In this document: positions 27,487 to 36,342 of the stretch, in pieces | How the letters are laid out: the number at the start of each line of letters is the position of its first letter | How positions within the stretch are numbered: the stretch's first letter is position 1 | NCBI RefSeq assembly: GCF_016917355.1 | Contig: NZ_CP070304.1 | Location: 1,674,001-1,738,000, forward strand | DNA from: Glaciimonas sp. PAMC28666 | GTDB lineage: Bacteria; Pseudomonadota; Gammaproteobacteria; Burkholderiales; Burkholderiaceae_D | Direction of reading: 5' to 3' | Length of the DNA: 64,000 nucleotides | Position numbers and translations under genes: made by a program | Notes under the pieces: model-generated | The model's database searches: none | What the model saw: only the letters and a program-made list of their open reading frames with translations | Told to the model about the DNA's origin: nothing

Positions 27487-27542
27487 TAAGAATGGCAAAT
27501 TAACATTCTCACCATCCGAGTGTATTTATCCCACAACAGCAC

Positions 27543-28403
27543 CTATTCCGCAAGGAGACATATTTTTTTGACGGTAGACTTTTTTTGGTTGCGACTCAGA
27601 CAGCGTCGATAGCGCACGATCCCGCTTTCAAAATAAGCGCGTCCTTCTTCGACCCCCAACGTTGCCAGGTGTTCCGCCGTCTTTCGGCTCACCTGGAAGT
27701 GCTGATAGTCAATCGGTTGATGCCAGTCACCGCCCCAGATCGGAAATCCATGCTCGGCAAAAATCTTCACTATTTCATCGGTCACCATACCCGGCCGTAA
27801 CGGCAAACGCTTGGCGTACGGCTTTGCCGCTGGAGGACTGACAGTCACGATTCCATTATCAGCGCGGTTCAAATAGGGATTTTGAAGAGGGTTAACGTCT
27901 ATCGCCAAACCATAGGCATGTAACGACGGCGCGCTACCACCGGTGATCGCCCTGTCATTAAAAGCAGAAGTGTTATTGTCAGCCATGGCTGCATCGTCAT
28001 CCCCTTGATAATAATTCATCAAGCGAGCGACGGCCAAAGGGAACCGGCGGGCCAGCAATAGCGCAAAAATCTTACGCACCTCGGGCGCCGCAGCGGCCAT
28101 TACCATTATTTCCCCGTCGCTATGCACCTGAGCATTAAAATCCACATACGAAAAGCGCACCACCTGTAAGCGGGAGCAATCTACGGGCGCAGCCGCTCGC
28201 ATGACGTGCGCACTTTTAAGTTGCACACAGCGCGCGTCGTCTAGCGCCATGATCTTTGTATCAGTGGGAATCGGTACTGCCGCTACCGACGCGCTCACAC
28301 CCAACAGCAAGGCTGGGAGCATCCACTGTTGCAATAGTGACGTTAGCAATGACCACCGATTCAAATGCACCGATCCATCAAGCGGGGACCTCAATAAGAT
28401 CAT
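27543..28403 (-). CDS. M15-family D-Ala-D-Ala carboxypeptidase-like protein
   Basis: This 286-residue protein has a hydrophobic N-terminal segment (LLQQWMLPALLLGVSASVAAVP) consistent with export. The zinc peptidase motifs of family M15 are present: GGSAPSLHAYGLAIDVNP (SxHxxGxAxD) and WHQPIDYQHFQV. It should act on peptidoglycan stem peptides or on small peptides in the envelope. The first ATG (28403) lies 26 bases inside the patatin gene; ATG 28322 would still keep a signal peptide. It is likely co-transcribed with the patatin gene. Confidence 0.85.
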   Translation of the reverse strand: MILLRSPLDGSVHLNRWSLLTSLLQQWMLPALLLGVSASVAAVPIPTDTKIMALDDARCVQLKSAHVMRAAAPVDCSRLQVVRFSYVDFNAQVHSDGEIMVMAAAAPEVRKIFALLLARRFPLAVARLMNYYQGDDDAAMADNNTSAFNDRAITGGSAPSLHAYGLAIDVNPLQNPYLNRADNGIVTVSPPAAKPYAKRLPLRPGMVTDEIVKIFAEHGFPIWGGDWHQPIDYQHFQVSRKTAEHLATLGVEEGRAYFESGIVRYRRCLSRNQKKSTVKKICLLAE

Positions 28404-29889
28404 GTATTACCAATCCGGCGTCGGTTTTGCCATACATTTCGATTTTGGCCCCTTCTATCGCCTTCAGGGCGTCCTGATAGCCTTGTTCCCAGCGCCATTC
28501 CACCGAACCGCGTGAAAAATTGACATCCTTGGATGCCATATTCCAGTCATGGCCGGAGTACCGTAAACGCATTAAATGGATAGTGCTATTGTCAGCCAGA
28601 CCGGCAAACTGCTTCAGATCGGCTTTGCTGCGCTCTGCGGCAGGCAGCTTCTCATACAGCGCACGTGCCGTCCGACGGAGCTGATGGTTGAGCAAGTAGT
28701 TCTCGATATGACGCTGTGATCGAGATGCAAATGTGACATCTTTTTGGCGCGTCTCGACCTCATCCAGGGTGCGCGGCTCTTCACCTTCAGCGCTCCAAAG
28801 ATCGACCATCAGGCAGATCGTATCGACGCGCGGCTTGTCGGGACGATCATCCTGGTCATCGAGCACGATTTCAAGTGGTGTATTGGAATACAGGCCGCCA
28901 TCCCAATACAGGTCGCCATCCACACGCACTGGTGCGAAACCCGGTGGCAACGCACCACTTGCCATGACGTGCTCAACACCGATCTTGCGTTGATCGGAGT
29001 CGAAACAGACTAATTCACCAGTCGTAACCTTCATGGCGCTAACTGTCAGTCTAATGCTGTCGGGACAATTCAGAAAATCCAGATCAACCAGTTTGGTCAG
29101 CGTTTCCCCCAAGGGTGACGTGTCGTAAAAACTGGCCTGTTCTGGCTCAACCGGCAATCCCATTGCGAACGGATTAATCGGACGCGGTTTGAAAAATCCC
29201 GGCACCCCCCGCAACACTGTATCCAATGTGGTCCACCAGGTACTGGACTTGCGTGCAGCATCCGGCACCCTGGCCATGTCGACCAAATCTTTATGTGAGA
29301 CGGAATGCCAAAACTCTTTTAGTCGGGCTAGCCGTAACTCACGCGAGTTACCGGCGATGATCGCTGCATTGATCGCGCCAATAGAAGTACCGACCACCCA
29401 ATCCGGCGTCATGTTGTGCTCATGCATGGCCTGATAAACACCAGCCTGATAAGCACCCAGAGCGCCACCACCTTGTAACACCAGCACAATCCGAGGGCTC
29501 CCGGCTGGCTTATGCGTTGGCGCAATATTGGAATGATTACTTAGCTTAGTGGTTGATTCAGTGTTTAAGACAGCAATTGATTCAGTGGCTGATTCCGTGG
29601 TTGAGCCAATAGTCGGATCGCTGGCTAATTTGACTTCAGATTTAGCGACCTTGCCAACGGGCTTAATCCTGGCTTTGACGCTTGGCGCAACATCAGACCT
29701 GAAAGCGGGCTTGGAGGCGGTCACGAGTTCCAGCTGTTTCGGTTCCGGCTGTATCCGTGCCTTTGCTCGGGACGGTTTGTCGACTTTTTTCATTACCTTA
29801 GGGGAAGCGACGCTGGTGGTACCAGCGCTTGCCGCTTTAACAGGAGATGCCACGCTTGCAGCACGTTTATTAGTAACTTTACTGGTCAT
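28378..29889 (-). CDS. Patatin-like phospholipase with a long basic N-terminal tail
   Basis: The patatin domain starts near residue 130 (RIVLVLQGGGALGAYQAGVYQAM, the oxyanion loop), has the nucleophile motif GTSIGAINAA and the catalytic Asp in YWDGGLYSNTPL. A C-terminal part of about 170 residues follows, as in patatins with a DUF3734 domain. The first 125 residues are low in complexity, rich in Lys, Ala, Ser and Thr, with KKVDKPSRAKARI. No signal peptide is seen. It should be an acyl hydrolase. Its closeness to a phasin gene suggests a link to storage granules or membranes, which is only inference. Confidence 0.88.
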   Translation of the reverse strand: MTSKVTNKRAASVASPVKAASAGTTSVASPKVMKKVDKPSRAKARIQPEPKQLELVTASKPAFRSDVAPSVKARIKPVGKVAKSEVKLASDPTIGSTTESATESIAVLNTESTTKLSNHSNIAPTHKPAGSPRIVLVLQGGGALGAYQAGVYQAMHEHNMTPDWVVGTSIGAINAAIIAGNSRELRLARLKEFWHSVSHKDLVDMARVPDAARKSSTWWTTLDTVLRGVPGFFKPRPINPFAMGLPVEPEQASFYDTSPLGETLTKLVDLDFLNCPDSIRLTVSAMKVTTGELVCFDSDQRKIGVEHVMASGALPPGFAPVRVDGDLYWDGGLYSNTPLEIVLDDQDDRPDKPRVDTICLMVDLWSAEGEEPRTLDEVETRQKDVTFASRSQRHIENYLLNHQLRRTARALYEKLPAAERSKADLKQFAGLADNSTIHLMRLRYSGHDWNMASKDVNFSRGSVEWRWEQGYQDALKAIEGAKIEMYGKTDAGLVIHDLIEVPA

Positions 29890-30148
29890 CTTGACGCCAT
29901 CCTTTGCGGTAATAGAAATCTAATCTTACCCGACCTGACTATCGCCGTACCGAGAGCCAACCACTTTTGTGTTTTTAACAAAAGGATAAGCTTGACTCCG
30001 TCCGTCCAACGAGAGGGCACCCCGCTCGCTGGATCTCACTATCGTTCCAAATTTGATACGGGACCGATATTTAAGTACGCCGTCAAATTATTCTCAAGTT
30101 ATCCGATGAAGGCTCCGTTGCGCCACTGATCCCGTTCTGATCAGTGTT
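29890..30148. other. Intergenic region with a plus-strand terminator
   Basis: No gene was recognised here. The patatin promoter (minus) must lie in it. At the far end is a strong plus-strand terminator (30124-30158) although no plus-strand gene lies upstream for several kilobases, so an unannotated short plus-strand transcript is possible. No clear promoter was found for it. Confidence 0.45.
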
Positions 30149-30158
30149 TCATTTTTTT
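30124..30158 (+). terminator. Plus-strand intrinsic terminator without an obvious gene
   Basis: CACTGATC (30124-30131), loop CCGTTCT, GATCAGTG (30139-30146), then TTTCATTTTTTT. The pairing is perfect and the T-run is on the plus strand only. On the minus strand the same bases form the end of a possible 28-residue membrane-peptide gene. Confidence 0.75.
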
Positions 30159-30235
30159 CTAATCAAATAAATCGCTAAGCCAATCATCACGACCACACTC
30201 AATTCCAATCCCACCACGACATAGTTCGCTAACAT
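30149..30235 (-). CDS. Possible 28-residue single-span membrane peptide
   Basis: The frame reads MLANYVVVGLELSVVVMIGLAIYLIRKK: a short polar start, about 20 hydrophobic residues and a basic end, the usual layout of small bacterial membrane proteins. GGTGGAG lies four bases before the ATG (30235); an earlier ATG (30247) adds MVEY. It lies about 120 bases after the tolC-like gene on the same strand, so it could be the last gene of the export operon. The overlapping frame at 30159-30368 has no such features. This is a candidate only, since one hydrophobic frame can arise by chance. Confidence 0.4.
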   Translation of the reverse strand: MLANYVVVGLELSVVVMIGLAIYLIRKK

Positions 30236-30368
30236 GTACTCCACCATTCATTGTTATCACTAGTTGAAACTGCTTTTTTGCCAACTGTGAGCATAGCATC
30301 AACCCGCAAGCGCACCTTGTCAATTCAGCACGCCAAGACAGGCATATTTTCGGCGCCCTGGAACTCAA

Positions 30369-31805
30369 TTATAAAACGTCCATCCGTAAGCGTGCCAGGC
30401 TGGCTGCTAATCTGAGGCGCGCGGTCTGCCCGCGCGTGAGCGCTAAAATACGCTGCTGCGCGGCAGCGGCCAATTCGCTCTGCGCCGTTAATAATTCCAA
30501 CATGGTGCCTACGCCCGCCTTGTACCTGCCTTGCGCTACCACCATGGATTGCCGCGCACTTTCAAGCAACACTACCGTCGCCGCTGCGCTCTCGCTTTCG
30601 GTGCGTACGCCTTTAGCACTATTCCACACCTCCAGCGCCACCTGCCGTTGCGTCTCTGCCAGCGTTGCGGCCGCGCTCTCAACTCCGGCTTGCGCCGCGC
30701 GCACTTCATAGTTGCGAGTGATGCCGTCCAGCAACGGAATATTAATCTGGAAGCCGATACTGCGACTGTTGTTAATTTGGCGAGACGCCACTTCGGTGAT
30801 TGGTGTATCAGTGCGATCACCGGTCATATATAAAGACAAAGTCGGTTTCCCTTGCGCCCGTGCTGCCACCTCCTGCGCCTGGGCCGATTGTAGTCGCGCC
30901 CGAGCGGCAATAATTTTAGGATGCACGCTCAGGGCCGTCTCAATCAACTCCCCCACAGCTTTCTCAAAAGCCGGTGCCTGCTGCGCTTGTTCCGCCTCTG
31001 TGTTTATATCGGCCAGTTGCAATGGCGCGTCCGGACGTAAGCCCATAACGCTTGCCAGACCGCCCAGTGCGCTCTGCCAGTCGCCGTCGGCGTGCACCCG
31101 TTGCACCACAGCGGAGGCTGAGGCGGTTTGCGCCAGCAACTTATCGGAAAGGGAACCGGCCCCGGCTGCGTATTTGGCCTGAGCTGCGCGGTAGCTCTGC
31201 ACCGCAGCCTGCTCCGCATCCTGGGCCGCGGTCAGGCCGGCTTGTGCTGCTTGTGCCGTATCGAAAGCAGTCACTGTGCTCAAAAATACAGTCTGCAAGA
31301 CGTCGTCCTGCACTGCGACAGCAGCATTCAGCAATTGTCGCGCACTCTCCAGATTGGCGGCCCGTAATCCGAAGTCATACAACACCCAATTGAAACTTAA
31401 ATTCACGTCGCTGCTGCGGGTATTGAGCGAGCTTGAAGCAGCAGGATAGTCCGGAATCGTAATACGGTTAGCAACTTTCGCCACATTCGCGCTGGCGTTC
31501 AGAGTCGGCAAATAAGTCGCCTGCGCGCTGCCGACGGTCGCAGCCTTCATTTTCACTTCGGCCCAACTTTGAGCGGTTTGCGGATTATTGCAAAGGGCCC
31601 GACTGACCGCTTCAGCCAACGTTAATATCGATGGCAAGCGCAGACCACCGCAACCGCCACTCAACGACATGTTCTTGTCCACTGTCTCAGAAACCGCTGC
31701 ACTGACGCCAAATGGATCGTGCAGCAAATCCATCGCAGCAGATGGCGCCGCGGCAAACGCAATTAGGAAAAACAGCCATCCTGGTATTTTATTTTTGCCG
31801 GTCAT
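30369..31805 (-). CDS. TolC-family outer-membrane efflux/secretion protein
   Basis: This 478-residue protein has a signal peptide (WLFFLIAFAAAPSAAM) and two repeated long helical segments of the TolC fold, with LTLAEAVSRALCNNPQTAQSWAEVKMKAATVG, NASANVAKVANRITIPDY, LSFNWVLYDFGLRAANLES and the second repeat INIPLLDGITRNYEVRAAQAG. It forms the outer-membrane channel of the exporter. Its ATG overlaps the ABC transporter stop by four bases (ATGA), so it is translationally coupled. It is the third gene of the hlyD-ABC-tolC operon. Confidence 0.93.
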   Translation of the reverse strand: MTGKNKIPGWLFFLIAFAAAPSAAMDLLHDPFGVSAAVSETVDKNMSLSGGCGGLRLPSILTLAEAVSRALCNNPQTAQSWAEVKMKAATVGSAQATYLPTLNASANVAKVANRITIPDYPAASSSLNTRSSDVNLSFNWVLYDFGLRAANLESARQLLNAAVAVQDDVLQTVFLSTVTAFDTAQAAQAGLTAAQDAEQAAVQSYRAAQAKYAAGAGSLSDKLLAQTASASAVVQRVHADGDWQSALGGLASVMGLRPDAPLQLADINTEAEQAQQAPAFEKAVGELIETALSVHPKIIAARARLQSAQAQEVAARAQGKPTLSLYMTGDRTDTPITEVASRQINNSRSIGFQINIPLLDGITRNYEVRAAQAGVESAAATLAETQRQVALEVWNSAKGVRTESESAAATVVLLESARQSMVVAQGRYKAGVGTMLELLTAQSELAAAAQQRILALTRGQTARLRLAASLARLRMDVL

Positions 31806-33940
31806 GCGGGTCGTGCGGGTTGCGTCCGCTGCGTCCGTTGCATCCGTTGCGTCAGTCGACCGTCCTCAAGCACCATCACGCGGTCGGCCGAAGCGATGGT
31901 TTCGGGTCGGTGGGCGACAATCACCCGCGTGATGTTCAACGATTTAACCGCGTCATTCACACTACGCTCGCGGGCGATGTCCAGATGGCTGGTAGCCTCA
32001 TCCAGAAACAAAATCTTCGGACGTTTATATAACGCACGTGCCAGCAACACGCGCTGTTTTTGGCCTCCCGACAAGACCGTTCCCATATCTCCCACCAAGG
32101 TGTTGTAAGCCATCGGCATAACGGTAATATCATCGTGAATGGCTGCCAGCCGTGCGCATTCTGCGATCCAGTCACGGTCTGCAGCAGGATCAAAAAAACA
32201 GATATTGTCAGCGATCGATCCAGCGAATAACACATCGTCCTGTAACACGGTCGCGACCATGCCGCGCAAGGTAGCCAAACCGACTAGTTCCAGTTTTCGC
32301 CCACCTATCAGAACCTCGCCCTCGGTCGGTGTCAGCACGCCTAGCAAAATATTAATCAAGGTCGTCTTGCCACCGCCGGACGGCCCGGCGATCGCCACCG
32401 ACTCTCCGGCGCAGACCGCAAACGAGATGCCATTGAGTACGTCGGCTTCACGCTCCCCATAACGAAAGTGCACATTTCGTACCTCCAGTGTTGCGGGCAG
32501 CGCATCGCTCACTTCGGCTTCAGCGCTGGCGGACAGCGGCTCTGGCTTTTGCAATACGATGTCGGCTAGCCGTTCGCCCTGCAGTTTCAACATCTTCACC
32601 TCGACCCATTTATCAATAAGCGAACTCACGCGTGCGTCGAATTGTCCTTTATAGGCCACGAAAGCGATCAGCACGCCAATACTAAAATTTCCCGCCATAA
32701 TCAGTTTCGCACCGAGACTGATGATCAGGATATTTTCAATGCCGAAGATCATGCCGTTGAGCGACTTATAAAGCAGGTTGAGTTTTTGGGTGCGCAGATC
32801 GGCATTGATCTGATCGACCAGCAGCCCTAGCCATCCCACCCGCCGCGCATCGCCGCGCTGAAACAGCTTGATGGTTTTAACGCCTCGAATGGTCTCGAGA
32901 AAATGCGTCTGCTGAACTGCCGCGTGCACAATTTGTTCTTCGGTCGCACGCCGTAACGGCGCAAACCAGGCCCAGCGCACCAGTCCGTATAATCCCATCG
33001 CAGCCACCGCAATCCAGGCCAGCAAAGGGCTGTAGAGAAACATCAATGCCAGCGTCAGCGTCGTCATAACGCCATCCAGCAATGCTTCCAGAAACGAGAT
33101 CGTCAGCGTGCGCTGGATAGCGCCAACGGCACCGAAACGCGAGACAACATCGCCCAGATGCCGCTTCTGAAACCAATCAACCGGCAAGCGTAACAAATGA
33201 GACAGAACGTTACCTTGCCATTGCACATTGAGCGTGGTGCTCATGTACATCGTTGCCCAGCTGCGGACCAGGCCAATCAATTGCTGCAGCACCAACAGGA
33301 AGCCGAATCCCAGTGCCAGCGTTACCAGCAAATCATGATCGGACGAGACCAGTACATTATCGATCACCCATTGCATAAAGAACGGACTGACCAACGCGAA
33401 CGCTTCAAGGGCCAGTGACAGTAAAATAATCTGGCCGAACGAACGATACAGGCCGCTGACTTGCCCCAACAAATCGCGTAAGCGTATGCGCTGGGTTTCT
33501 TGCGCAGGTTTAAAGCCGGGATCTGGCCAACATTCCAGCGCTACGCCGGTGAAAGCATTGGACACTTCTTCGCGCGAACAGGTCCTTATTCCTGTTGCCG
33601 GATCGTGTATCGTCACGCTCCGACGCCCGACTTTTTGCAGGACTACAAAATGATTAAAATTCCAATGCAGGACGCACGGCAAACGCAACTGATCCAGCGC
33701 ATCAAGATCAAGCTTGACCGGGCGCGACGCCAGCGATAGTTGTGCCGCGACGTGGATCAGATCGCGTAATGTCGATCCTTTTAATGAAACCGGAAAGCGT
33801 TGCCGTAACGACGCTAAATCGCTCCGATAACCGTGGTAGGAAGCCACCATCGCCAGACACGCGAGGCCACATTCGGCACGTTCGGTTTGCAATATCAGCG
33901 GTAGCGAAGCGGTGAATCCAAAAGACAGCGGGGCCGCCAT
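31802..33940 (-). CDS. Bacteriocin-type ABC exporter with C39 peptidase domain (CvaB-like)
   Basis: This protein has 712 residues. The N-terminal 130 residues are a C39 peptidase: QTERAECGLACLAMVASYHG with catalytic Cys24, His97 in LHWNFNHFVVLQ and Asp113 in HDPATG, all present. Six-helix membrane domain at about 160-430 (HLGDVVSRFGAVGAIQRTL). ATPase domain from about 475 with Walker A GPSGGGKTTLINILLG, signature LSGGQKQRVLLARALY and Walker B ILFLDEATSHLD. Such exporters cut the leader after Gly-Gly and export the peptide. The C-terminal tail carries a 9-bp tandem repeat (31821-31856). Starts 16 bases after the hlyD-like gene. Confidence 0.96.
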   Translation of the reverse strand: MAAPLSFGFTASLPLILQTERAECGLACLAMVASYHGYRSDLASLRQRFPVSLKGSTLRDLIHVAAQLSLASRPVKLDLDALDQLRLPCVLHWNFNHFVVLQKVGRRSVTIHDPATGIRTCSREEVSNAFTGVALECWPDPGFKPAQETQRIRLRDLLGQVSGLYRSFGQIILLSLALEAFALVSPFFMQWVIDNVLVSSDHDLLVTLALGFGFLLVLQQLIGLVRSWATMYMSTTLNVQWQGNVLSHLLRLPVDWFQKRHLGDVVSRFGAVGAIQRTLTISFLEALLDGVMTTLTLALMFLYSPLLAWIAVAAMGLYGLVRWAWFAPLRRATEEQIVHAAVQQTHFLETIRGVKTIKLFQRGDARRVGWLGLLVDQINADLRTQKLNLLYKSLNGMIFGIENILIISLGAKLIMAGNFSIGVLIAFVAYKGQFDARVSSLIDKWVEVKMLKLQGERLADIVLQKPEPLSASAEAEVSDALPATLEVRNVHFRYGEREADVLNGISFAVCAGESVAIAGPSGGGKTTLINILLGVLTPTEGEVLIGGRKLELVGLATLRGMVATVLQDDVLFAGSIADNICFFDPAADRDWIAECARLAAIHDDITVMPMAYNTLVGDMGTVLSGGQKQRVLLARALYKRPKILFLDEATSHLDIARERSVNDAVKSLNITRVIVAHRPETIASADRVMVLEDGRLTQRMQRTQRTQPARPA

Positions 33941-33956
33941 CGTTAATAAATTTTCA

Positions 33957-35207
33957 TCAGCGTTTTCCTGTCAGGGTGTATAAGGGCGCGAGCACCCATT
34001 CGTACAGATGTCTTTTTTCCTGCGCGATATCGGCCTCCAGAGACATGCCGGCTAATAACGGCTGCGGCGTGCCATAGGCGACGACGGATTGGGCCTGCAA
34101 TTGCACGGTGATGCGATACAACGGCTCCTTGCCACTGCTTTCCGGCTCGCCCAGTTCGCGGCCTGACAAGGCCGTTAATGCCACCGCTTCAATCGTGCCG
34201 CGCTGATGCCCAAATTTTTGATAGGGATAGGCTTGATAGCGCAACATAACCTGATCGCCGGCGTGCACAAAGCCGATTGCGCGGCTGGGTGCATACAGTT
34301 CAGCCCGTAAGCGCGCACCGCTTGGCACAATGCTGAGCAACGGTCGCGTGACGTCTACCGTTTGTCCCACTTCGGCCAAAGCGGTGGTGACTCGACCCGC
34401 CTGCGGCGCGGTAATGACAAGCCGCCGTCGCGCCTCACTTTCGCTCAATTCCTGCGACGCACTACTTAAACTTCTCTCGATTGATGCCGACTGGTTTTGC
34501 TGCTGCAAGGACAGACTCCCGAGCGCGCTGCGCTGCGCCGCGAGTTCGATCACCATACCAATGCGATCACGCTCCAGACTTTGCTGACGATTGCGCTGAT
34601 CCAACAGTTCTTCCTGCTTCTGTTGCCATTGTTCCTGAGAGATAAAATCCTGCTTCAGCAAGCCCAGATAACGCGCCTGCGTCAGTTGCGCCAATGCGAC
34701 GCGGGCACGCTGACCGTCGATTTGGGCAGCCAGATTATGCTGTTCCAGATCCATGCCTGCGATTTTGCCGATTAACGCTGCGCGCTCTTGCTGCTGCAAA
34801 CTGCGCATAGCCTGTAATTCTCCGCGCAGGCTGGCCTGCCGTTGCTTCACTGCGGCGCTGATCGCCGCCTGAGTGGGGCCGCCGGTACTGCTGTCGCGCT
34901 CACCGGACAAAACATATAACACCTGGCCAGCGCTGACATTGCTGTCCTCGGTTACCCGTTTTTCAACGACGATGCCGGGTTGCGACGCATAGACCTTAAT
35001 AAAACCAGAGGTAGGAATTAATTGCCCCGCCACTGTGCTGTGACGTGTATAGCTCCCCAAACGCAACAAGGTCCCGAGCAATACCGCCAATATCAATGCA
35101 CAAGCCGTGAGAACCGATAGCGACAATGGCCGGACCAATATGATTCCACCCAGATAGTTGGTCTGTTGTGCGGCTAGCGCTTGTTCTCGGAAAAGGGGCA
35201 TAGGCAA
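33957..35207 (-). CDS. HlyD/CvaA-family periplasmic adaptor of the exporter
   Basis: This 416-residue membrane fusion protein starts LFREQALAAQQTNYLGGIILVRPLSLSVLTACALILAVLLG, the CvaA-like cytoplasmic tail plus one membrane span. Then come a lipoyl-like half (GQLIPTSGFIKVYASQPGIVVEKRVTEDSNVSAGQVLYVL), long coiled-coil hairpins (about 130-240), and the second lipoyl half (LVITAPQAGRVTTALAEVGQTV). It joins the ABC transporter to the TolC-like channel. It is the first gene of the operon, with the microcin-like genes divergent about 660 bases away. Confidence 0.94.
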   Translation of the reverse strand: MPMPLFREQALAAQQTNYLGGIILVRPLSLSVLTACALILAVLLGTLLRLGSYTRHSTVAGQLIPTSGFIKVYASQPGIVVEKRVTEDSNVSAGQVLYVLSGERDSSTGGPTQAAISAAVKQRQASLRGELQAMRSLQQQERAALIGKIAGMDLEQHNLAAQIDGQRARVALAQLTQARYLGLLKQDFISQEQWQQKQEELLDQRNRQQSLERDRIGMVIELAAQRSALGSLSLQQQNQSASIERSLSSASQELSESEARRRLVITAPQAGRVTTALAEVGQTVDVTRPLLSIVPSGARLRAELYAPSRAIGFVHAGDQVMLRYQAYPYQKFGHQRGTIEAVALTALSGRELGEPESSGKEPLYRITVQLQAQSVVAYGTPQPLLAGMSLEADIAQEKRHLYEWVLAPLYTLTGKR

Positions 35208-35350
35208 CGCGGGGCGGAATAAAGTAAAGGGAGTTGCGCCAGGGCGTTCTTTTGGCTCAGTACAAAAACGTTAGTCCCTATTAATATTGAGAAAATTTTT
35301 AATCGTTTAATCGTTTAATCCGATAATCAGACTCAATATTACCGCGCAAC

Positions 35351-35377
35351 GTTTCCCTCTGGAAACAATATTTTTTT
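35351..35377 (+). terminator. Terminator-like hairpin 1 upstream of the peptide genes
   Basis: GTTTCC, loop CTCT, GGAAAC, then AATATTTTTTT. The stem is perfect but only six base pairs. It faces the plus strand and has a close sister at 35506-35529. Confidence 0.55.
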
Positions 35378-35505
35378 GCGTTTCAAAAAATCCGTTCCCT
35401 TTGCCAGACCTTCTTTTATGCGTGTCCAGCGAATCCGTGGATTAACTTAACGTGCTTCATGTACGTCTCACGATCCACCAAATTTATTCTATCTAAAACG
35501 ATTAA

Positions 35506-35529
35506 ATTTCCTTGTGGAAATATTTTTTT
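35506..35529 (+). terminator. Terminator-like hairpin 2 upstream of the peptide genes
   Basis: ATTTCC, loop TTGT, GGAAAT, then ATTTTTTTG. It has the same size and TTTCC/GGAAA core as the hairpin 155 bases upstream and the same orientation. Confidence 0.5.
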
Positions 35530-35869
35530 GTTGTATGCTAAGTCTATTGTTCGGCCGATGATCATAGACTTCAAGGACAAAATAGTACCGAGCGCAACCT
35601 TTTTGAGCGATCAGAAAAATGTCATCCATCGCGCGTGATTGCAACTGATCACGTCACGCATTATTACGCCGGATCACGGTGACCGATCTAATACATTGAC
35701 ATCTGGAAAAAAATTTCAAGTAAGCGAATAGCCTCTATAAGAAAGTCAACGGCATCAAAGCCAGGATAGTTTCTTCGCCACCTTGCGGGCAATCGGCAAG
35801 CGGCAAGCAGTAACAAACGGCAAAACGTTTACGGACAACAGTTTTTCAACCACCTAAAAGGTGAATATC

Positions 35870-36100
35870 ATGAAGAATGGCAATCTAATCACGCTGCAAG
35901 CCACTGAACTTGATGCTGTTGCTGGAGGAGCAGCAAGTGCTAAGTCCATCTTGAATAACGTCGCCGATGGAGTGACCTCGATTGGACTTCCCGGACTTGG
36001 CAAGGACATCACCGGCACTCTTAATGCTGCTGGACAGGCTGTTCCCCTCCTGGATAAAAAGGTCTCCATCCCGGGGATATTGAACTGGGTGGCCCTCTAA
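35870..36100 (+). CDS. Double-glycine leader peptide precursor (putative microcin 1)
   Basis: The product is 76 residues. The first 20 form a double-glycine leader (MKNGNLITLQATELDAVAGG) of the type cut by C39 peptidases; the mature peptide would be 56 residues, starting AASAKSILNNVADGV, Gly/Ala/Leu-rich, with GLPGLGKDITGTL and the end ILNWVAL. There are no cysteines, as in class IIb-like microcins. The start is ATG 35870 with AAAAGG 7 bases upstream. It lies about 660 bases from a divergent C39 exporter operon. It could be a bacteriocin or a signal peptide; the family is not recognised. Confidence 0.82.
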   Translation: MKNGNLITLQATELDAVAGGAASAKSILNNVADGVTSIGLPGLGKDITGTLNAAGQAVPLLDKKVSIPGILNWVAL

Positions 36101-36342
36101 ACAAACGAGGCGTCACAGGTCAGCGGCTGACGGTTGAAACGCCAAAACGTATAACCGCCAATGCTGGCTAACGCATCTTGATATGCGCAATTGAGTCCGT
36201 CTGGCTCGGTGCCGAGCCGGGCGGGCTTATAGCTCAGCGGAGTTTTTTTCAGTCAATTGTGGCCCGCCGACATGCGTTACGCAGCAGCAATGGCTAAGGC
36301 TCTTGTAATCGAAAGATGTAGCAACCACCCAAAGGTAAAATT

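Larger units (their letters stand above)
35208..35869. other. Long intergenic region between exporter operon and peptide genes
   Basis: No gene is supported in these 660 bases, which are AT-rich. Features seen are two terminator-like hairpins on the plus strand (listed separately) and an AAGTCTAT/ATAGACTT inverted repeat at about 35540-35571. Also present are several overlapping GATCA/TCACG words at 35633-35680. The region must carry the exporter promoter (minus) and the promoter of the first peptide gene (plus). Confidence 0.6.

Noticed and set aside
30159-30368. Minus-strand 69-codon frame after the tolC-like gene
   Set aside because: Its composition is not protein-like, and the other frame at 30149-30235 gives a better membrane-peptide candidate.
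36205-36222. GGCTCG-GTGC-CGAGCC hairpin between the two peptide genes
   Set aside because: A short stem with no adjoining T-run; a T-run follows only after about 30 bases, so I do not call it a terminator.
36226-36252. tRNA-like start GGGCTTATAGCTCAGCGGAG
   Set aside because: It resembles the 5' arm of a tRNA, but no anticodon or T arm follows; a T-run comes at once. Likely chance or a fragment.
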